Part shown: piece by piece, positions 23,105 to 35,400 of the stretch
How the letters are laid out: every line of letters starts with the position of its first letter
How positions within the stretch are numbered: the stretch's first letter is position 1
Source: Brassica napus
Lineage: Eukaryota; Streptophyta; Magnoliopsida; Brassicales; Brassicaceae
Reading direction: 5' to 3'
Assembly (NCBI RefSeq): GCF_020379485.1
Contig: NC_063439.1
Coordinates: 11,634,466 to 11,698,465 of the forward strand
Length of the DNA: 64,000 nucleotides
Notes under the pieces: model-generated
The model's database searches: none
What the model was told of the DNA's origin: nothing
The model's input: only the letters and a program-made list of their open reading frames with translations
Position numbers and translations under genes: made by a program

Positions 23105-24543
23105 CTAATCCTTAGTAGCTAAGAAGTAAAACCAGACTTTCCTAGTATAGTCATCTATAATAGAAAGAAAATACTGCTTTCTAGATAGAGACAAGTGAAC
23201 ATTGGGAGAGCCCCAGAGATCAGAACGAATATACCTTAAAACCTCTTTAGAGTGATGCTTACCCACGTTGAAACTTAACCTCTTGTTCTTACCCATAATG
23301 CAGCTCTCGCAAAACTCAGCTAGCACCTTTAGATTCTTGATGCTCGTGTGTGCAAGCCTGCTGTGCCACAACGTCGTGTCGTCCTTTGATACTGCAGAGT
23401 ATGCAGTAGGCACCATTTTGTCTCCGTCTAAGAGATAGAAACTTCCACACAACGTTCCCTGTAGAGCAAGCTTCTCATTTTTGTAGAAACTTGTTTTCTC
23501 GTCTCCACCTTCTTGTCTAAAACCCTGCATATCAAGTGAGCTGACAGAGATCAAGTTCCTTTTAAGATTAGGAACATACCTGACGTTTGTAAGACTCTTG
23601 ACAGTGCCTCCTTTTGCATTGATCCTAAATGAACCAATCCCTTGCACTGAGACTCCCTGTCATCTGCGAGAAGAACCTGACCACCCGTTACTTCGGAGAA
23701 CTCAACGAACCATTCTCTCGTGGATGTCATGTGATATGAGCACCCAGAATCAATGACCCATTTATCCCTTGGATCTTGATCAGTGATAGAAAGAGAATCC
23801 ACTTCAAGTAACTTGTCAACCATCACGGCCACTTCTCCATCGTCTTCACTTTCCATCTTTCTCTTTCTAGCAAAACAATCCTTCTTGACATGCCCTTCCT
23901 TCTTGCAATACCAACAAGTCACCTTCGATCTTGACCTCGATCTAGACTTGCCGTTTGAGTTTCTCCCTCTGTAGGTTTCTCTCTTCTCTTGCCGCCCTCG
24001 AGTTACATACGCTTCACCGGACTTCTGTGAAAGATTATAGTCTTTCACCTCCTTCAGCTCTATCTCCTTAGACTTCGCCGCGTTTGTAACATCCTCGATG
24101 GTTAAGGTATCTCTGCCATACTTCAGCGTCTCCTTCAGCTGATTGTACTGCGATGGCAACGAGCTCAGCAGCAAGATTGCTTGAACCTCTTCTAAAACAG
24201 AAACATTTACACTGCTTAACCCGGAAACTAACTTCAAGAAATCATCAATATTCTCATCTATAGATTTAGACTCTATCATCTTAAATGTATAGAACTTATG
24301 CTGAAGATGAATTCTATTTGGAAGAGTTTTAGAATTATACAACCTTTCGAGTGCAGTCCATATCAAAGCTGATGTTGTACAATCCTCTAGTTTCCGCAGC
24401 ACATGATCGCCAAGATTCAGGATGATCATGTTCGTCGCTTTCTTGGCCTTCTCTGTCTTCTCGACTTCAAGCAGCTTTATCCGTTCCTTGAAGTCCTCCT
24501 CCTCCTCACCTTTCTTTATCGTGATCTCAGATCCAGAGGCCAA
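23105..24543 (-). pseudogene. Copia gag, protease and GAG-pre-integrase remnant
   Basis: The gag frame runs from about 24543 and carries the UBN2-type capsid domain and a CCHC knuckle (CWYCKKEGHVKKDC). The protease motif WVIDSGCSYHMTS follows near 23750. A frameshift near 23650 separates this from the GAG-pre-integrase part (LWHSRLAHTS, CESCIMGKNKRLSF) and the start of the integrase core (IDDYTRKVWFYFL). It stops near 23105. Confidence 0.85.
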
Positions 24544-24690
24544 CGATGGATCGGTTAGAGCATCCTTCTACCCCAAGGATCGACAGATGAGCCAGCATAC
24601 GCTTCTTCCATATCGAGAAATCTCCTTGCCGTCGAAACACGAAATTTTGATCTTCGGCATCGGTTCCTTCATCACTGATCGCACTCAACC

Positions 24691-24704
24691 GTGCGCTGAT
24701 ACCA
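24691..24704 (-). other. Primer-binding site, initiator tRNA-Met type
   Basis: TGGTATCAGCGCAC on the minus strand, complementary to the 3' end of plant initiator tRNA-Met apart from one or two changes. It lies directly inside the 5' LTR. Confidence 0.8.
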
Positions 24705-24706
24705 CG

Positions 24707-24982
24707 TGTTACGAATCAACTCACTCGATGATCTTTGATACCTCACACTTCTAATCTCTCAATCGCTCACTCTCTAACTCACAATCACTCACGCACTCGT
24801 TTGATGAAGAACTAAGAAACTGTAAAGAAAATGACACGAGAGATTTGGTTAATTACCCAGTTCGGGATCCGATGAGGATCCTTTACATCTGGGGCTTGAC
24901 GGGACAAGCAAGAGATTAACTAATCGCTCCAAGATTACAATGAGACTCGATCAAGAGACAATACACACTTGTACTCTCAAGA
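24707..24982 (-). repeat. Truncated 5' LTR of the copia element at 20-25 kb
   Basis: Starts TGTTACGAATCAACTCACTC as the other LTR does and stops matching near 24982. The remaining 240 bp of the LTR have been lost. Confidence 0.8.
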
Positions 24983-25057
24983 GTGAAGAAGAGTTTTTTT
25001 TATTCTTTTTCCACCTGGTTTTCGAACAGGGGATAGTTGAATAAGTCTCTCTAGATT

Positions 25058-25318
25058 TTGAAACATACACCTCAATGTTGGTTAGCAAAACTAATTAAGT
25101 CTCTACGAGAGTACGAATTTCAGCAGGATGATTTCGACTATTCTCTCTTAAGTTTTGTGGACGGTGAGGTTCCAGTTGATGTACTTGTTTACGACCTTAT
25201 TATCTCAGACAGTTATCAGAAGATTATTCAACTATTAAAACAGTATTTGAGCTCCTATTTCCACATAAAGGATCTTGGCACTTTCATATATTGTGGGTAT
25301 AGAAGTAGAGTGACCTTT
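25058..25318 (+). pseudogene. Copia reverse transcriptase fragment, plus strand
   Basis: The translation resembles the YVDD region of another copia family: EYEFQQDDFDYSLLSF, VLVYDLIISDSYQKI and YLSSYFHIKDLGTF. The usual VYVDDLIISG has lost two residues. It is an isolated piece with no LTRs in view and runs opposite to the preceding element. Confidence 0.65.
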
Positions 25319-26535
25319 GAGGGTATGTATAAAATATATCAAATAATCTAAGTAAAATAAAAGAAATTAAAATCTATAAGGTTTAAATAATATATACAAT
25401 ATCATGAAATAAAATGCAATTTGTTTTTTTAATAAAAAATCTTTCAAAATGATAGATCTAAAAGAAAGCTTCTTTAAATTAATAACTCTATAAATTAATA
25501 AATTATCAATTCCAACATTATAAATTTATAGAGTTTTTACTGTATGTGTGGACAGTGTATATGAATCACTTTTCCATATCAATACAATACTAAAACGGAT
25601 ATATGAGGAGTAGGGAGGCTGTCCACGTCCTCAAAAAAAATTAGCCAATGAGGAGCATTTAATCGGACACGTCAGCACTGCTTCAGTCAACTTAGATCCG
25701 GACCATCCATATGGGCTTCTAAAAGTCCGCAATAGCCCATATCATGCCTATCTCGCCTACCATAATTTTCCAGTTCGTCTCCGACCCTTCTAATTCGTCG
25801 TCATCCTTTCAAATTCTCTGCAATTCACCGTTATTACGACCACTCTGAATCATTCAATAGATTTCTCTTCGACGGCACCCGATCTAACAATCCCTCTTCC
25901 TCTTCCCTATCCTCACTATCGAAAAGTCATACCTTTTAACTCATGCGTTCACTTCAACTCCTCCATCCTTCCATCTCTCAGGTTCATCACTTTCTTGATA
26001 GTCCCAACGTCATGCCTCTTTTGACACTATCCACTCAGGTCATGTTATCGTATCAATCACATCAGCTCACCAATTCACTCTCTTTTAAATCTATCTCCAA
26101 GGTAGTGTTTATGTACCAATTTCCTTAGAAACCAAACATAAATTTAGAGTCATAACATCTCACAAACAATCCTTTTTTTTTTGGAATTAAGAATTGTTAA
26201 ATGCTATATGTAATCTCCCAGCTCTAACTTTCAGAATATGATTAAGTTGAAATAGTGCCTGTGAAATCTAGGGACAAAAGATAGAGAGGTATAAGCAAAG
26301 CTACCATTTTGTCTGCTTCTTAACACTTATGTTCTTCCATCGTAATGAAACAGAACAATGGTAAAGTTGTCTGAAAACTGTTTTTAGGAAGACAAAACAT
26401 GGTGTTAAAAAAAAGGAAGACAACACATAAATGAGACTACCATTAAAATAAAAATAAAAATAAAAATTTAGAAAAAAAAATAAAAAGGACAGGAAGCAAC
26501 CTTCTTAACACATGCATCTTGTTTCTGTTTGTAAC

Positions 26536-26702
26536 CAGTGGCGGACGCAAGAGTCCATTTAGACGGGGGCACATAATTTTATTTCATCATATTTAGTTGT
26601 AGGTTTAGAAGAGCATTGCATAATTGTATAGCTTATGAAAGGAAAATAAAAAAAGAGACGGGGGCATGTGACCCCGTACGTCTTCACCTACGTCCGCCCC
26701 TG
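26536..26702. mobile_element. hAT-type MITE, 167 bp
   Basis: The ends are CAGTGGCGGACG and CGTCCGCCCCTG, inverted repeats that match at 11 of 12 positions. Flanking them is the perfect 8-bp direct repeat TTTGTAAC (26528-26535 and 26703-26710), the length expected for hAT. The interior is non-coding. The insertion falls at the end of the captured exon ending VGYKQ on the minus strand. Confidence 0.88.
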
Positions 26703-27045
26703 TTTGTAACCCACTGTAAATGTTACTAGACATCTCGGTTTCTTTTTCAAATTCTGAGGAAACAGAGAGAAGAAAATAAACTGTAAAATCAAAGAATGAG
26801 ATTGTGTGTTTGAGAATAAAACCTCTTCAGGGTTCACCCAAAACCTGCGCAAATACAAGTCTGACTCGGATGCAATAATACCGGGTGGTAATCTCTCAGC
26901 TCCTTTTGGATTTGAAGGAACCCCTATCTGACAAAAATGTGAATCAAATTGTTCTGGAAACATGCAAACAAGTGTGCAAAATTTCTAAACAATTACATAA
27001 AACATACCTTTGAGATATCAGTGGCTTGTACAGGAGATACAAATT
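26703..27045 (-). pseudogene. DUF707-like gene fragment, probably captured by the Helitron
   Basis: Three exon-like blocks on the minus strand splice in frame: one ending PVQATDISK with donor at 27007; 26927-26823 (IGVPSNPKGAERLPPG through WVNPEE, 35 codons) with TTTGTCAG acceptor and GT donor; and 26753 downward (NLKKKPRCLVTFTVGYKQ). The PPGI, ESDLYLRR and LVTFTVGY motifs match my memory of Arabidopsis DUF707 proteins (At1g13000 type). No start and no further exons are present, and the MITE cuts it off. Family assignment is from memory and not certain. Confidence 0.5.
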
Positions 27046-27060
27046 TTGTTAAAAAAATAC

Positions 27061-28440
27061 AACTGGTCATAAAATCATATAAGTAGAAAGCTTCATTTAA
27101 TAGATAGTCATATAAAATATATACTATATATATGTTAATAATCTAATCTATTAATTTAAAGTACTATTTTTTATCTACTACTAAGAGATTGTCATTTAAG
27201 TTTTGGACCTATCATTTTTTATTATTAATAGATATGATTAGATATACAACTCTCTTACATTAATAAAATTTGCTTACGAAATAGCATTCACAATAAAAAC
27301 TACACGTGACATATTAGAATATTCCAACATTTTTTTTAGAATAGCACAACTAAACCAGATTTTTGAAATTTAAATTTAGTCTAACAATAACAGTGACGTG
27401 ATCAAATAGGCTATATTCCCGTACCTTTATGCAATACTAGATCCGTGGCCACAGATCAATAAAAGTTAATTTAACCCGAATGGATATCCGAACCCGAATA
27501 GATAATACCCAAACCGATATCCGACCGAAGTGGCAAAAATACCCGAACGGATATTAAGTTAGAAGATACTGGATATCCGAACCCGAATAGATAATATTTG
27601 AACCCGAATGGATATCCGAAGATAACATAACATATGTATACTTAACCCTATGTTTCTACTCTAGTTCTTTCATTTTATTCAAAATATTTATATTGATGTT
27701 GCATATGGTTCAGAGATTAGATAATATGTATATAATTATGGACAAAGTGATTTACTTCTCACTTAAAATGCTTTTTTCATACATTAATAAAAATTGAACT
27801 CAAAATCTCAAAATAACAACCAGATTAATTTTTCGATTTTAATATTTTTATCTCTAAAAATGTTAATCGTCCAACCAATAAAAAACAGAAAATAAGTTAA
27901 GTTAATGGTAAAAAAAATTAGTACAAAAACTTGAACAATGAAGAATTTATTTTTTGTCTAAATCTAAATATCTGAACCCGGCCCGAAATAACAAAACCGA
28001 ACTAAAAAATATCATAACCTGACCCGATATGTAAAAATACTCAAACGGGTTCTAGACCCCATTACCGAAATACCCCCAAAATCTGAAATATCCGCGTCAA
28101 ACCCAAATGGGTATCTAAACATCCATGCCTAATGCGGATTATGTCTTATTATTTTTATATTTAAAAATTTCTTAGATTATTTTGCACCAAAAAATTATAA
28201 AATGTGTAAGACAACAAAGAATATTTAAAGATTTTTTTGTTGTAATTCTTTAAGTTGACGAATTTCACTTTGTTTTTAACTATTGTGTATTTTACTGCAT
28301 TTATTGTGTATTGAAAAAAAAATTAGATGATTCAAGCCATATATACAAATAAAACAATAGCTCTTATACTAAATTTAAAATTAAATATAATATAAATGCA
28401 ACAATTCATATATACGTAAAAATGGGAAATATTTAAAATA
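27061..28440. other. AT-rich Helitron interior
   Basis: Non-coding. Short degenerate repeats of the type ACCCGAATGGATATCCGAA recur between 27470 and 27620, with related motifs near 28000. I see no gene. Confidence 0.5.
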
Positions 28441-28474
28441 CACAATCCGCGCAAAGCGCGGAAAAAATCTCTAG

Positions 28475-29176
28475 TATACTTAATTATGATATTTTTTGTG
28501 CTATGGAGTGCAACTACTCTATTATTTATATGAACAAACATTAATGTCTCCAGATCTTAACTTATTTAACCAAAAATATTTTTTTAACTAGGTTGTTAAA
28601 TTATCTTAATTTCCCTCCAACGATTTAAATTTATATATTCACAATAATAACGAATAAATATTTTGAAATATTTCTTATATATTTAAATTTATTCCTCAAA
28701 CAATATAAATAACAAAAATGAACTAATATTGTCATATATATAAATTTTGGTTTTCTCTAACATCATTTTTTGAATAGTAAAAAAAGTCATCAAAGTAAAA
28801 AAAATTACAAACCTTAATTTTTTTTTTCAATTTTATGTTCAATTTAAAAGTATATGAAATTTAATTTTAGAAATATTACCAGTTTCTGTGGGGTTTTTTA
28901 TGGGTCAACCAAGGTTAGGTCAGAGATTAATGATATTTTTAAAAGATTTTTACTGGGTTTTATCATAACAACATTTTCATTAAATTTGAACTAGATTATA
29001 TACGGAACACTGGGTTTACCGGTTCAACCGCGGATCCGGGTTGAATATGAAAACACTGAATATATATTTCTTAACATAAATGTGTAGATCAAAATTCAAA
29101 AAAAATAGTGCTTAATACCAACTAACATTTTTCCCAAAAATCAAATCCGCCCTTTGAAAGTGTGGATCAAATCTAG
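28475..29176 (+). repeat. Helitron remnant ending at 29176
   Basis: An imperfect hairpin at about 29146-29165 (CCGCCCTTT-GA-AAGTGTGG) is followed by ATCAAATCTAG ending at 29176 and then T, a Helitron 3' end. The body is AT-rich and partly similar to the region near 34950. The 5' end was not located. Confidence 0.45.
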
Positions 29177-29514
29177 TTTGAATATTATAACCAGTTAATT
29201 ATTAAGAATAAAAATCATGCTTTTTAGTCATTTTAACTAGTAGTATTCAAATGCTGTTATGAAAAAGGAACAAATAACTTAACATCTAAATGTTGTATCT
29301 AGATGCAAATACTAAACTACAAAAATGGACAACATTTGGATGAAATATCTAGATATTGCATTCATATGCTACATCAAATACAAAAACAAATAGGGCCTGG
29401 CTATTTTTGGTCAAAGGCTATTTATCTTAAGTTGAAACTCAGTTTCCATGGTAAAGAAAACATGTCGGTTATGATTGTTATTTATACGAGATGAGATCGT
29501 CCATGGAGTCATAG

Positions 29515-29811
29515 CTACCAATTGGTGATAAGTGGAGTGGTCCATCTATTTTATATGTCGTTTAAGATCCCTTCCAACTATCGATATGGGAGACGTAGTC
29601 TCTAATACGCCCCTTCGAGATGATGGCTATTGAACGTCAAAATCAATGTCAACTTTAGGACCAGATTGATGTGGATCTGGTTGGACTTTATAGATCGGGC
29701 TCTGATACCATGTTAAGTTAGAAGGACTTCCAACCTAAAACCAATTGGTGATAAGTGGATTGGCCCATCTATCTTATATATTACTAAGGATCTCCAACCT
29801 CTACGCCGCCC

Positions 29812-29850
<39 letters not shown>

Positions 29851-30110
29851 CATCGAGATTATGGCTCTTTGAGCGTAATCTTGGAATGTTTGGGAAAGGA
29901 CTGATGGGCCGACTTTAGGCTGGATCGATAATGAATCGGGTTGGATTGTTTGAATCGGACTCTGATAGACTGATACCATGTTAAATTTGATGAGCTTCCA
30001 ACTTAAAACCAATTGGTGATAAGTTGAGTGTTCCTTCTATTTTATATATTGCTTACGATCCCTACCAACTATCGATATAGGAGACTTAGTCTTTAATATA
30101 TAGGACTCGC
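29515..30110. repeat. Degenerate LTR-retroelement remnants with PBS-like junctions
   Basis: CCAATTGGTGATAAG occurs at about 29519, 29741 and 30009, each time in a related block. GGCTCTGATACCATGTTAA at 29699 and a related GATACCATGTTAAATTTG near 29972 look like a minus-strand primer-binding site (TGGTATCAGAGCC) next to an LTR beginning TGTTAA. They appear to be tandem pieces of LTR ends. No coding remains. Confidence 0.4.
29813..29847 (+). repeat. (C)35 homopolymer
   Basis: Thirty-five consecutive C in an otherwise AT-rich region, within the LTR-remnant block. Such runs are unstable and hard to sequence, so the exact length may be wrong. Confidence 0.85.
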
Positions 30111-31347
30111 CTCTTGACGTGAACTGAATAAAAAAAACCTTTTACACTAAGCTAGGCTTTTTTGACAAGTTCTTCCAATCATGGAACTGGCTCCAAAAAC
30201 TCCAAGAATCACAGTAAAACTCTGCATCAAGACAAATCAACACCTAAACAAATATGGGTCAACTGAAGTTTCTATAGCTATTACAGAGGAAATGACTTCA
30301 TATTTAGATAAATAATCTCTAACCAGGGCGAGTGAGAGTCTGGGAACACAAATATGAATAATCAGTCAAGGTGAGAATCTCTGTAACCAGGCTTCCAAAC
30401 ACATCAAACAAACATAACATTATTTTCCTTTTGTTGGAATGTCAGTTTCTTTTGTCATTTGAAAGTCCATTAGCTGATCTGTCTCCAATAAAAAAAAGGA
30501 TAATACCTAATCATGTACCAAAGTTTACATAATTGTATACCTTGATTCAATAATTGCAACAAGAGTGAAAAACCATATGTGTTGCTAGCCAGGGCGATTG
30601 GGAGCAGAGATATGAATAATCAAAAATCAAGGTGCGAATTTTTGTAAACAAGCTTCGAGACACATCAAACAAATATAACATTATTATAACGTTTCGATCG
30701 TCTACAGCTAATGGGCCTTCCACGTCAGCTCTTGACGTGAACTGAATAAAAAAAACCTTTTACACTAAGCTAGGCTTTTTTGACAAGTTCTTCCAATCAT
30801 GGAACTGGCTCCAAAAACTCCAAGAATCACAGTAAAACTCTGCATCAAGACAAATCAACACCTAAACAAATATGGGTCAACTGAAGTTTCTATAGCTATT
30901 ACAGAGGAAATGACTTCATATTTAGATAAATAATCTCTAACCAGGGCGAGTGAGAGTCTGGGAACACAAATATGAATAATCAGTCAAGGTGAGAATCTCT
31001 GTAACCAGGCTTCCAAACACATCAAACAAACATAACATTATTTTCCTTTTGTTGGAATGTCAGTTTCTTTTGTCATTTGAAAGTCCATTAGCTGATCTGT
31101 CTCCAATAAAAAAAAAGGATAATACCTAATCATGTACCAACTTTTACATAATTGTATACCTTGATTCAATAATTGCAACAAGAGTGAAAAACCATATGTG
31201 TTGCTAGCCAGGGCGATTGGGAGCAGAGATATGAATAATCAAAAATCAAGGTGCGAATTTTTGTAAACAAGCTTCGAGACACATCAAACAAATATAACAT
31301 TATTATAACGTTTCGATCGTCTACAGCTAATGGGCCTTCCACGTCAG
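30111..31347 (+). repeat. Tandem duplication of a 618-bp unit
   Basis: The sequence starting CTCTTGACGTGAACTGAATA at 30111 repeats from 30729, offset 618 bp, and both units end ...CCACGTCAGCTC. I see only about three differences (one A-run length and two adjacent substitutions), so the duplication is recent. Each unit contains TTGTTGGAATGTCAGTTTCT and following sequence, which also occurs in diverged form upstream of UGT copy 2 (near 31875) and downstream of UGT copy 4 (near 53783). The unit is therefore made partly of UGT flanking DNA. Confidence 0.9.
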
Positions 31348-31725
31348 CTCACTCGGTCTGTGGACTCCATTTTGTGCGACGAGCGGTGTAGTAATTTTTT
31401 GGAGGTTGGAAAGTCTTATTTACTAACCCTTCAATCACTACCCAACCTTTCTCCGTGTTTTGGCTTTACTTGCACGGTATAGCGAATCATTTTCCCATTA
31501 GTGTTAGCCCTCACTTGACTCTACACTCGTTTGGATTTGACTCTGATACAATTTGTAACGCCCAGTCACTCGGCCCGTGTCCTTGTTCCGTACGACGAGT
31601 GGTGCAATGAAACTTTTGAGTCGGGAAAGTATTGTTTACTATCCCTTCAATCGTTGCTCGATCTTACTCCGTGTTTTAGCCTCACTCGCACGGTATCTCG
31701 AATCACTTTTCTATAGTTCATCTAT
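31348..31725 (+). repeat. Two diverged copies of a repeat of about 215 bp
   Basis: The segment around 31350-31500 (ACTCGGTCTGTGG ... CACGGTATAGCGAATCA) resembles that at 31567-31715 (ACTCGGCCCGTG ... CACGGTATCTCGAATCA). They are probably non-coding LTR-like debris. Confidence 0.5.
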
Positions 31726-31869
31726 TTTTACATTACTCCAACCTAAATATGTTTAACTTTAGAATTCTAATTTGATATGTGACCGAAAAGATAAGCTTAC
31801 TTAAGTAACATAGCCAAATTTATTCTATTAAATTTTTTCATATACCACGAACCAAAATGGTGTAATTAT

Positions 31870-32416
31870 TTTCCTTCGGTTGGAATGTCAGTTTCTTACT
31901 TCATTTGAAAGTCCATTAGTTGGTCTCTCTCCAATAAAAATGATAATAATACGTAAATCATGTACCAACTTCTTCATAATTGCATACCTTGATTCAATAA
32001 TTGAAATAAGACTGGAAATCATGTGTTGCTAACTACTATTGATTTCTTGAGAATATATTATCGTTTAATTCGAGACTAAAAGCTCTTGACATTAATTGTT
32101 ATGTAATTCTCTAAACAGAACAGATGGGTTTTATGTTTCAAAAAAAAAACAGATGGGTTTTATTGGAATTAGTGTCACTTTCTTCCTTCCGTTGATGAAT
32201 GTTAAACGTCTTCGTGCGAAATGGTTATTGACTTATTGCATTAAAGACAAAGAAGTAGCTGCGGCATGAGAAACACGTGAACTGTATAAAAATGGTATTA
32301 TTTATATTTGTATTATTGCATTAAGAAATGGATTTGTGAACTTTATTATACAACTCCCTTATTTATATTTCTATTATTGCATCAAGAAATGATAGGATTC
32401 AAAAAAGAAATGAGAG
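31870..32416 (+). promoter_or_regulatory. 5' flank of UGT copy 2
   Basis: The first 170 bp are a diverged copy of part of the 618-bp unit upstream (GGTTGGAATGTCAGTTTCT, GTCCATTAG, TCTCCAATAAAAA). The remainder is AT-rich and ends in the short leader of UGT copy 2. No certain promoter element is identified. Confidence 0.35.
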
Positions 32417-35400
32417 ATGGAGAAAGGTGAAGCTATGGGGAAAAAAAGAGAGAAGAGAAGGATAGTGTTGGTTCCGCTAACACTTCATGGACATATTACT
32501 CCGATTCTGCAACTAGGCAAAGCCCTTAGCTTGAAAGGCTTCTCAATAACAGTTTTTCAGGGTCAGTTCAATCGTGTAAACACTTCTTCGCCACACTATT
32601 CTGGTTTTCAGTTCCTCGACGTAACAGGAAGCTTACCTGAGTCTGAACTTATGAGACTCTCGCCAGTCGAATTTCTGATGAAGCAAAACAAAATGAGCGA
32701 GGCAAACTTCAAAACCTGTATAGGTCAGTTGCTGGTGCAACAGGGAAATGATATTGCTTGTATCATCTACGACGAGTTCATGTCATTCTGTGGAGCTACA
32801 GCTGAGGAATACAAGCTTCCTAGTTTCATCTTCACCGCTGCAAGTGCTACACATAAAGCTTGCCAAGTTTTTTTAAGCAAACTCAATGCCAAGAAGTTCT
32901 TGATGGAGATGGAAGGTACCCTAGGTGTTATTGGTTTATATATTTTGATTGATTTATAAATCTATGCAGTATTTACAAATCTAAGTAAATTTTACATATT
33001 TTGAAATTTTCTTGGATTAGTATTTACAAATCCGGAGGTTTTCCCTCGGATTTGAGTCTTTATATTTTTAACTAAAAAATCCATACAAATCCATCTAGAT
33101 CAATTATAAAATCAAATCTATTAGTAAATCCGTATGATTGAATAACACTTGATTTGAATTAGAATTTATAAATTATTAAACCAATAACACATGATTTTAA
33201 TACTAATTTTAAAATCACAGAACCAATAACACTAGATTTAGTTTGTATTTTTAAATCCATTAAAATCATAGAACCAATAACCCCTACTAATATACAATCC
33301 GTGCTATTTATTTATTTATAAATATATACTATTAAAATAGAAGTCACGACTTCTTTCATGTGTGATTTTTTTATTTGGACCATCATTAGAAAATTTATTA
33401 AATTTTACGTAACTTTATTATAATATCTTTAATATCTTTATTTTTATTTGAAATACTAATAAATATCTTAAAAAATTTCTCACAAAATCTTTAAAATATC
33501 TTTTAGAATCTTTAAAGAATATATTTTCAAAATTAGTTAATTAAAAATATAATTATTACAAAGTATAATTGGAAACTAAATTTTAGTTTAGTTTTGATTG
33601 TACGTAAACAAATATTATTAATTATATAAAATACTTTTAATAATATTTTAATGATAAAACAATTTTAAATTGATTTATTTTTCAAAATTAAATTTAAGAA
33701 ATATTTAAAAGATGTTTTTAAAAATAAATATTCATTTCTATTTCTAATTTAAAAATAAAAATATCTTATCTATTAAGCACATAAATTATAAATAATTTCA
33801 TATGTGATTGTTTTTTTAATCTAGATCACCTGAAATTCATACCTTTAAATGTGTTTACCATGTAATACAATTAGTTTACACCTCCGTTCATAGATGAAAC
33901 ATCTGATCTTTATTCATATTGTATATATCTATACTATTAAAAGGGAAGGAGTCCTAAAAAATCTACTTATGAAAGATTGTTGGACCTATTCATTAAACTT
34001 AGCTATTTTTTTGGCCTCACCTTATATTTCTCTAACTATACACTAATCAATTATCTTATATTTCTCTAACTATAAAATAACCAATGCTCTTATTTAATAC
34101 TCAACTTACTATAATACACCAAAGATTTATACATCAATATTATTAATTCAGAATCATTGATATATTTCACTCCTATTTTTCCTTGGAATATTACTTTTGT
34201 GCCACTAAACCTATTAAGAAAAACAGATTATTTTATAATTGATTTAATAATCATACAACCCATGATCATTTTTCTTTAACAAAAGCAGTTACTATAAAAA
34301 CATTTGGATTTATTGGTAATTAAAGTCTGAACAATACCATACTTTTAATTCATATTAAATGTTTTATGACCCAAACTAACATAAAAACATGATGCAAGTA
34401 AGGTTAACAGAAAGTTAAAAACATGATACCATTCGACGGTCAAAACATATTAACTTCCAATTACGATTAGAGAAATACTTTACAGTACAACAACAAGCTT
34501 AATTATATTTCAAAATTATAGCTTTTTCTTTGAAAAACCTTCCTAGGTTATTTTTGTGATGAAAATCTTTTACAACTGGGTTTATTAGGAGAAAGGGTTT
34601 TGTATAAATATTTTCTCAGGAAATTATAGCATTTTTAGAATGTTTTTTATGTTTAAATAAAATATATTATTTATTTTTAACATTTATAGGTAACTCAACT
34701 ATACTCAACTTAATAATAATTTTATTTCTAAAACTCAAAAAATTAATCTTAATATAGTCATTATAAAACCTATAAACTAGAATGTATAACATAAAAAATG
34801 TAGTTTATTCAATTTTATATCTTAGTAAAATTTATATGAGAAATTTAATCAAATTTTGAAAAATATTATCATGTTATTTTAGATTTTTACCATGTCATCT
34901 GGTATAGATTCACGAGTTAATATGGATTTTAGATTTTAAAAGATTTTAACTAATGAATTTTTATTAAATTTAAACTAGATTATATATGGTGACTACGTTT
35001 ACTGGTTTGACTGTGGATACCACTTATTGGTGTTTTGGTTCCTTTTAGTGGAAAATTAGACTGAATGTTGATGACTTATTAAGATATTTTTTTTAATATT
35101 TGAAAAACATGTTTGAGTAATTTGTTTTTATTGGATAATTCAGCTTATAAATAGTATATTTAAGATATTTGGTTATTTAGAAATTACATATAATTAATAT
35201 TTGTAGGTATATAATTTATATTTTAAAAATTCAGGTATCTATTTATCTTGGTTCTAGATATATATGATATGTTCGGTTATTTATAAATTTTGGTTCAAGT
35301 TTGGTTTCGTTTTTTCAATATAGTACGGGTTGATTATTCGGTTCCGAATAATATGGCCAAACTTATAAACTATCTTATATACAAATTTATATTAAAAATT

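Larger units (their letters stand above)
20092..24982 (-). mobile_element. Ty1/copia retrotransposon, minus strand, decayed
   Basis: The 3' LTR is 20092-20608 (TGTTACGAAT...CCTAACA) and the 5' LTR starts at 24707 with the same TGTTACGAAT. A primer-binding site, TGGTATCAGCGCAC on the minus strand (24704-24691), lies two bases inside the 5' LTR and matches initiator tRNA-Met usage. A purine tract (minus strand) sits beside 20609. The 5' LTR is cut off near 24982, after about 276 of 517 bp, where unrelated sequence begins. The gag-pol order on the minus strand is gag, protease, integrase, reverse transcriptase, RNase H, i.e. copia type. Confidence 0.9.
25579..28474 (+). mobile_element. Helitron, possibly carrying captured gene exons
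   Basis: The 5' end at 25579 reads TCAATACAATACTAAAACGG, preceded by A. It is followed by a stretch with GGAGGCTGTCCACGTCCTC and CCAATGAGGAGC, which I recognise as the usual start of Brassicaceae Helitrons. The 3' end is a perfect 6-bp hairpin CCGCGC-AAA-GCGCGG (28447-28461), then an A-rich spacer and CTAG at 28471-28474, followed by T. No Rep/helicase coding is visible. A hAT MITE and exon-like segments of a DUF707-type gene lie inside. That both ends belong to one 2.9-kb element is an inference. Confidence 0.6.

Noticed and set aside
29713..30012. Minus-strand frame with a poly-glycine run
   Set aside because: The glycines come from the (C)35 homopolymer; the rest is LTR debris.
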